From assembly GCA_964455155.1 (NCBI GenBank), contig CAYVYH010000014.1, positions 1 through 26,431 of the forward strand: a DNA stretch of 26,431 bases. Direction: 5' to 3'. The notes below the pieces were generated by a model. It was not told where the DNA came from and searched no databases. It saw only the letters and a list, made by a program, of their open reading frames with translations. Of the stretch, positions 23,690-26,431 are shown piece by piece (the stretch's first letter is position 1; every line of letters starts with the position of its first letter). This DNA is from UBA8403 sp964455155 (lineage in GTDB: Bacteria; Bacteroidota; Bacteroidia; Cytophagales; Amoebophilaceae). A program made the translations under genes and the position numbers.

Positions 23690-24604
23690 TTGTTTAATTT
23701 CTATACATTTTTGATTCATTCTATAATCAGTGTGTATTTTTATACGATTTTTCACGTGCGCATTCCCAAGAGTAACCAATTTATGTTGTTAAGCGTCTCT
23801 TTTGTGGCTTTTATCGGCCTAGGCGTTAGACTGCTGCGCCATGTCCCTACAATAGAGATTCTATTTTTCAATTCGTTAATACCTCTTGTGGCTAGTTTTA
23901 CAACCTTGCGGTATCACCGAATCCCCGTTTGGGGAAAACATCGCAAACTTCTACTTGCCCGTGGTATTGTGGGTACATTGAGCGTTGCACTGTATTTTTT
24001 CACCCTGCAACACACCTCGTTACCTAGTGCTATTACACTTCATTATACTGCACCCGTCTTCGCGGCCCTAATTGGGGTTTTTATGCTTAAGGAGCCCGTA
24101 AGCACACAACAGTGGCTTTGTTTTGGGTTGTCCTTGATAGGAGTTACGTTGATCAACGGCTTTTCACTGACAGAAGTTTCTTGGTACATCTTCAGTGGTT
24201 TGGCTGGCGCATTTTTCAAAGGACTAGCCAGTACAATTGTTAGCAAGATAGAACACAAAGAGCACCCACTGGTGGTGACTTTTTACGCATATTTGGTCAC
24301 TATTCCCCTAGCAGGCATGTACCTGTTACATAACTTTGTGGCGTTGCAAGCCCGAGATTGGCTCGTCATAAGTACAATTAGCGTTTTGGGCCACATGGCA
24401 CACTACTACACTGTAAAAGCCTACCAGATTGGCCCTGCTGCATCTGTGTCGGCCACTTCTTACATTGCTATCGTTTATGCCTTATTATTTGGCTATCTAT
24501 TCTTGGGAGAAACACTTCCTCAGCTCAAATTGCTAGGTGTGTTTTTGGTTCTACTGGGTGTTTTGTTTAACCTTTTCTATCAGAACAAAAAGGCTACTCA
24601 GTAA
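23690..24604 (+). CDS. EamA/DMT-family permease
   Basis: Up to 304 residues; a drug/metabolite transporter superfamily protein with two EamA repeats and about ten membrane helices. The first repeat includes LLARGIVGTLSVALYFFTLQ near residue 87 and the typical end AITLHYTAPVFAALIGVFML followed by KEPVSTQQW. The second includes ISTISVLGHMAHYYTVKAYQ and SATSYIAIVYALLFGYLFLG followed by ETLPQLKLLGVFLVLLG. Relatives in intracellular bacteria import host metabolites such as S-adenosylmethionine; here the substrate is unknown. The start is uncertain: TTG 23690, GTG 23756 and ATG 23783 are all in frame, and the last still leaves a full transporter (273 residues). A perfect palindrome lies immediately upstream. 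yebC follows 20 bases later on the same strand. Confidence 0.88.
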   Translation: MFNFYTFLIHSIISVYFYTIFHVRIPKSNQFMLLSVSFVAFIGLGVRLLRHVPTIEILFFNSLIPLVASFTTLRYHRIPVWGKHRKLLLARGIVGTLSVALYFFTLQHTSLPSAITLHYTAPVFAALIGVFMLKEPVSTQQWLCFGLSLIGVTLINGFSLTEVSWYIFSGLAGAFFKGLASTIVSKIEHKEHPLVVTFYAYLVTIPLAGMYLLHNFVALQARDWLVISTISVLGHMAHYYTVKAYQIGPAASVSATSYIAIVYALLFGYLFLGETLPQLKLLGVFLVLLGVLFNLFYQNKKATQ

Positions 24605-24624
24605 CAATCGATAAGTGTAGCGTC

Positions 24625-25371
24625 ATGTCAGGACACAGTAAGTGGGCTAATATTAAGCGCCGAAAGGGTGTGAACGATGCCAAAAAAGGCAACCTATTCG
24701 CTAAGTTGGTCAAAGAGTTGGCCATAGCTGCCAAACAGGGGGGCACCACACCTGAAAATAATCCCAGACTGCGTATTGCCATCCAAAATGCAAGAAGTGC
24801 TAACCTACCCAAGGACAGAATTGAACGTGCTATCAAAAAAGGAAGCAGCAAAGATTCGGCTGTCTACACGGAGGTGACTTACGAAGGCTATGCCATGTAT
24901 GGCGTGGCAGTCATGGTAGCGTGCATGACAGATAATTTGAATCGTACCGTGGCAGCTGTGCGTGCCATCTTCAACAAATATGGTGGTTGTTTGGGCAGGA
25001 GTGGCTCACTTGCATTTCTATTCGACAGAAAAGGTACGTTTACTCTGAAGAAAGAAGCCGTGACCGACGAAGAAGCCATGACCCTGGCTATGATCGAGGC
25101 GGGTGCAGAAGCTATTGATCTTGAAGAAGATTACTTTCACATAACCTGCCCCCTGGAAAATTTTGGGCAGGTACAGCAAGGACTAGATACATTACAAATA
25201 GCCATTGATAGTGCTTCATTACAGCATGTTCCCAACACATCTATTACCTTGAACGGGGATGATGCTGCCCAAGTCATGAAATTGATTGATGCCCTAGAAG
25301 ACCATGAGGATGTACAAAGAGCATTTCACAACATGGTTAGTGCAGGGCCCCTTGACACCGACGATTCCTAA
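24625..25371 (+). CDS. yebC: YebC/TACO1 family regulatory protein
   Basis: 248 residues, full length. The N-terminal signature MSGHSKWANIKRRKGVNDAK is unmistakable, followed by LFAKLVKELAIAAKQGG and PKDRIERAIKKGSS. The central domain includes YGVAVMVACMTDNLNRTVAA and the GGCLGRSGSLAFLFDRKGTF stretch. The C-terminal part ends with a repeat-like alpha/beta section (DDAAQVMKLIDALEDHEDVQ). Family members act as DNA-binding transcription regulators in some bacteria, and recent work on YebC proteins and mitochondrial TACO1 links them to ribosome rescue at proline-rich stretches. It starts 20 bases after the EamA gene and is probably co-transcribed with it. An AAGCT/AGCTT hairpin with a T-rich tail follows. 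Confidence 0.97.
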   Translation: MSGHSKWANIKRRKGVNDAKKGNLFAKLVKELAIAAKQGGTTPENNPRLRIAIQNARSANLPKDRIERAIKKGSSKDSAVYTEVTYEGYAMYGVAVMVACMTDNLNRTVAAVRAIFNKYGGCLGRSGSLAFLFDRKGTFTLKKEAVTDEEAMTLAMIEAGAEAIDLEEDYFHITCPLENFGQVQQGLDTLQIAIDSASLQHVPNTSITLNGDDAAQVMKLIDALEDHEDVQRAFHNMVSAGPLDTDDS

Positions 25372-25392
25372 ATACCTCCCTATGGAAAGGAG

Positions 25393-25426
25393 AAGCTTAA
25401 TTCTTTAGAGAGCTTATTTCTTTTTC
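25393..25426 (+). terminator. Weak hairpin plus T-rich tail after yebC
   Basis: AAGCT (25393-25397) and AGCTT (25411-25415) can pair, followed by ATTTCTTTTTC. The stem is only five bases with a 13-base loop, so this is a weak terminator candidate for the EamA-yebC transcript, or part of the cspA leader. Confidence 0.3.
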
Positions 25427-25477
25427 TTATGTCTTTGTGTTACCTTCATAGCATTATTCAATTATTTAACTACACTA

Positions 25478-25672
25478 ATGAAAACGGGAACTATCAAGTT
25501 TTTCAATGATTCCAAAGGTTTTGGATTCATTACAGACGCTGCTTCAGACAAGGAGTACTTCGTACATATCACAGCCCTTAACGGTCAGGAAGTAAAAGAA
25601 GGGGATGAAGTAACCTTCGAGGTACAGGAGACTCCCAGGGGGCTAAACGCGGTAAACGTGAGTTTAGTATAA
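25478..25672 (+). CDS. Cold-shock domain protein (CspA family)
   Basis: 64 residues forming a single cold-shock OB-fold. RNP1 is KGFGFIT (residues 13-19) and RNP2 is YFVHITAL (27-34). The rest follows the family (MKTGTIKFFNDS at the start, GDEVTFEVQETPRGLNAVNV at the end). These proteins bind single-stranded nucleic acid and act as RNA chaperones, for stress or for normal growth; the sequence alone does not tell which. A 106-base AT-rich upstream region could hold a regulated leader. A strong terminator follows, so the gene is a separate transcription unit. Confidence 0.97.
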   Translation: MKTGTIKFFNDSKGFGFITDAASDKEYFVHITALNGQEVKEGDEVTFEVQETPRGLNAVNVSLV

Positions 25673-25699
25673 CTTCTATACCTCCTAATTCTTGTTACA

Positions 25700-25736
25700 C
25701 ACAAAGCCCTACAGTGCAGTGGGGCTTTGTGATTTT
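25700..25736 (+). terminator. Rho-independent terminator after the cold-shock gene
   Basis: CACAAAGCCC (25700-25709) and GGGCTTTGTG (25722-25731) form a perfect ten-base stem with a 12-base loop, followed by ATTTTAT. It starts 28 bases after the stop codon. Confidence 0.88.
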
Positions 25737-26207
25737 ATAGGCTCCACAGGACACACCTCTCTCACCTTAAAAAAAGGAGTGCCAATGCCAACTACGTGAC
25801 TTACGCTGGTAGATTTCTTACTCTCACTTGCTTTATGTTACTCAGTGGTACGTGGACTTAGCGCTTGCTTAGCTTAGGTACAGCTATCGCACTTTCTTTT
25901 TAGACTCTTAAAATATACAGTCAGGGACATACTAAAGGTATTGTACTATGCTTTACGAAGCTGAAAGTATCTGATGATTTTTACACAAAATCGAAGGAGA
26001 GTGCTTACCCTTACAACCATGGAAACACACAAACCTTCTGGTTTTAATGTCCTAGGATAAGACAGGATAGTTGTATATGTCTATTGACTGTCGTAGTCAT
26101 GACAAAGGCAGACCCCTGGACTCGCGTAGCATATCAAAAGTCCAAGGGAAAGCCAAAGCACAAACTGCAGCCTTAAAAAGGTGTGAATAAAGCCTTTATA
26201 GGCAGAT
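25737..26207. other. Gene-poor stretch, possible decayed gene
   Basis: About 470 bases with no convincing intact gene. A plus-strand frame from a GTG near 25796 begins with a signal-peptide-like VTYAGRFLTLTCFMLLSGTW and then hits TAG, continuing in the same frame through long open pieces with further stops (for example KADPWTRVAYQKSKGKPKH near 26105-26160). This may be a dead secreted-protein gene, but I do not recognise it. A small palindrome TGACT-GTCGT-AGTCA is at 26085-26099. Confidence 0.3.
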
Positions 26208-26431
26208 TTAAAAGGAAAGGAAAGCCAAATCACTCACTAGCTTATGTTCACGCGCAAAATTTGGTGAAGTCGTGTCTCCAAGGGTAACATCAGGCACGTC
26301 CACCTTTGTCTTGATTAAAGATGGTGCCACAGATGAAGAATCTACCGCATCGCCATCAGGCGTCGCGTCCACTGCTACTGCTACAGGCGATTTCTCTTCT
26401 TTCTCTTCTCCCACTTTTTCCCCCTCTTGAG
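26208..26431 (-). CDS. C-terminal end of an acidic, low-complexity protein (cut by right edge)
   Basis: A minus-strand frame is open from the right edge (26431) to TAA at 26208-26210, about 73 codons. A GTG at 26414 exists but the frame remains open upstream of it (QEGEK), so the true start is probably outside the window. The visible part is hydrophilic, with Glu/Lys (GEEKEEKSPVAVAVDATPDG) then Asp/Val/Ser/Thr-rich sequence (KVDVPDVTLGDTTSP) and an end REHKLVSDLAFLSF. No domain is visible. It could be a disordered C-terminal tail of a surface or secreted protein; the family is unknown. Confidence 0.5.
   Translation of the reverse strand, partial: QEGEKVGEEKEEKSPVAVAVDATPDGDAVDSSSVAPSLIKTKVDVPDVTLGDTTSPNFAREHKLVSDLAFLSF

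Overview
The window reads as a bacterial chromosome segment, most likely from a Bacteroidota of Cytophagales type. Three things point there: separate NuoC and NuoD proteins (not a fused NuoCD), a CvpA-family gene followed by an alpha/beta hydrolase of a kind I associate with Bacteroidota, and almost no Shine-Dalgarno-like leaders. Several clues would fit a host-associated or reducing genome such as an Amoebophilus/Cardinium relative: a ProP-like MFS permease, an EamA-type carrier, a decayed lipoprotein gene, several gene-poor stretches of 0.3-0.8 kb, and a broken-up nuo operon. The base composition does not look extremely AT-rich, so this placement is inference only.

Left part (1-7.0 kb): a partial lipoprotein carrying a P-loop NTPase motif runs off the left edge (minus strand). 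Next come a 41-residue ORF and nuoD, also minus. On the plus strand follow a secreted or membrane-anchored GH24 lysozyme, a putative lipoprotein, prfB with its programmed +1 frameshift, an Lrp/AsnC regulator, a CvpA-family membrane protein and an alpha/beta hydrolase.

Middle (7.0-16 kb): clpB is preceded by a good -24/-12 (sigma-54) promoter match and followed by a strong hairpin. About 800 bases without a recognisable gene come next, containing several hairpins. Then a ProP-like MFS permease, the nuoA-nuoB-nuoC block and dnaG. A tRNA-Arg(ACG) lies on the minus strand beyond dnaG.

Right part (16-26.4 kb): possible gene debris, an outer-membrane beta-barrel protein, convergent rpoN (sigma-54), divergent asnS, convergent class I photolyase, tRNA-Arg(TCG), a LolD-like ABC ATPase, a lipoprotein-like pseudogene with four in-frame stops, an EamA permease behind a perfect palindrome, yebC, a cold-shock protein with a clear terminator, roughly 480 bases without a confident gene, and the acidic C-terminal end of a minus-strand gene cut by the right edge.

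Functional links: nuoA, nuoB, nuoC and nuoD encode parts of one respiratory complex I but lie in two separated, opposite-strand places. rpoN and the sigma-54-like promoter upstream of clpB suggest that chaperone expression may be sigma-54 controlled here. prfB, asnS, yebC, cspA and two tRNA-Arg genes form the translation-related content. No CRISPR array, insertion sequence or intact prophage was recognised.
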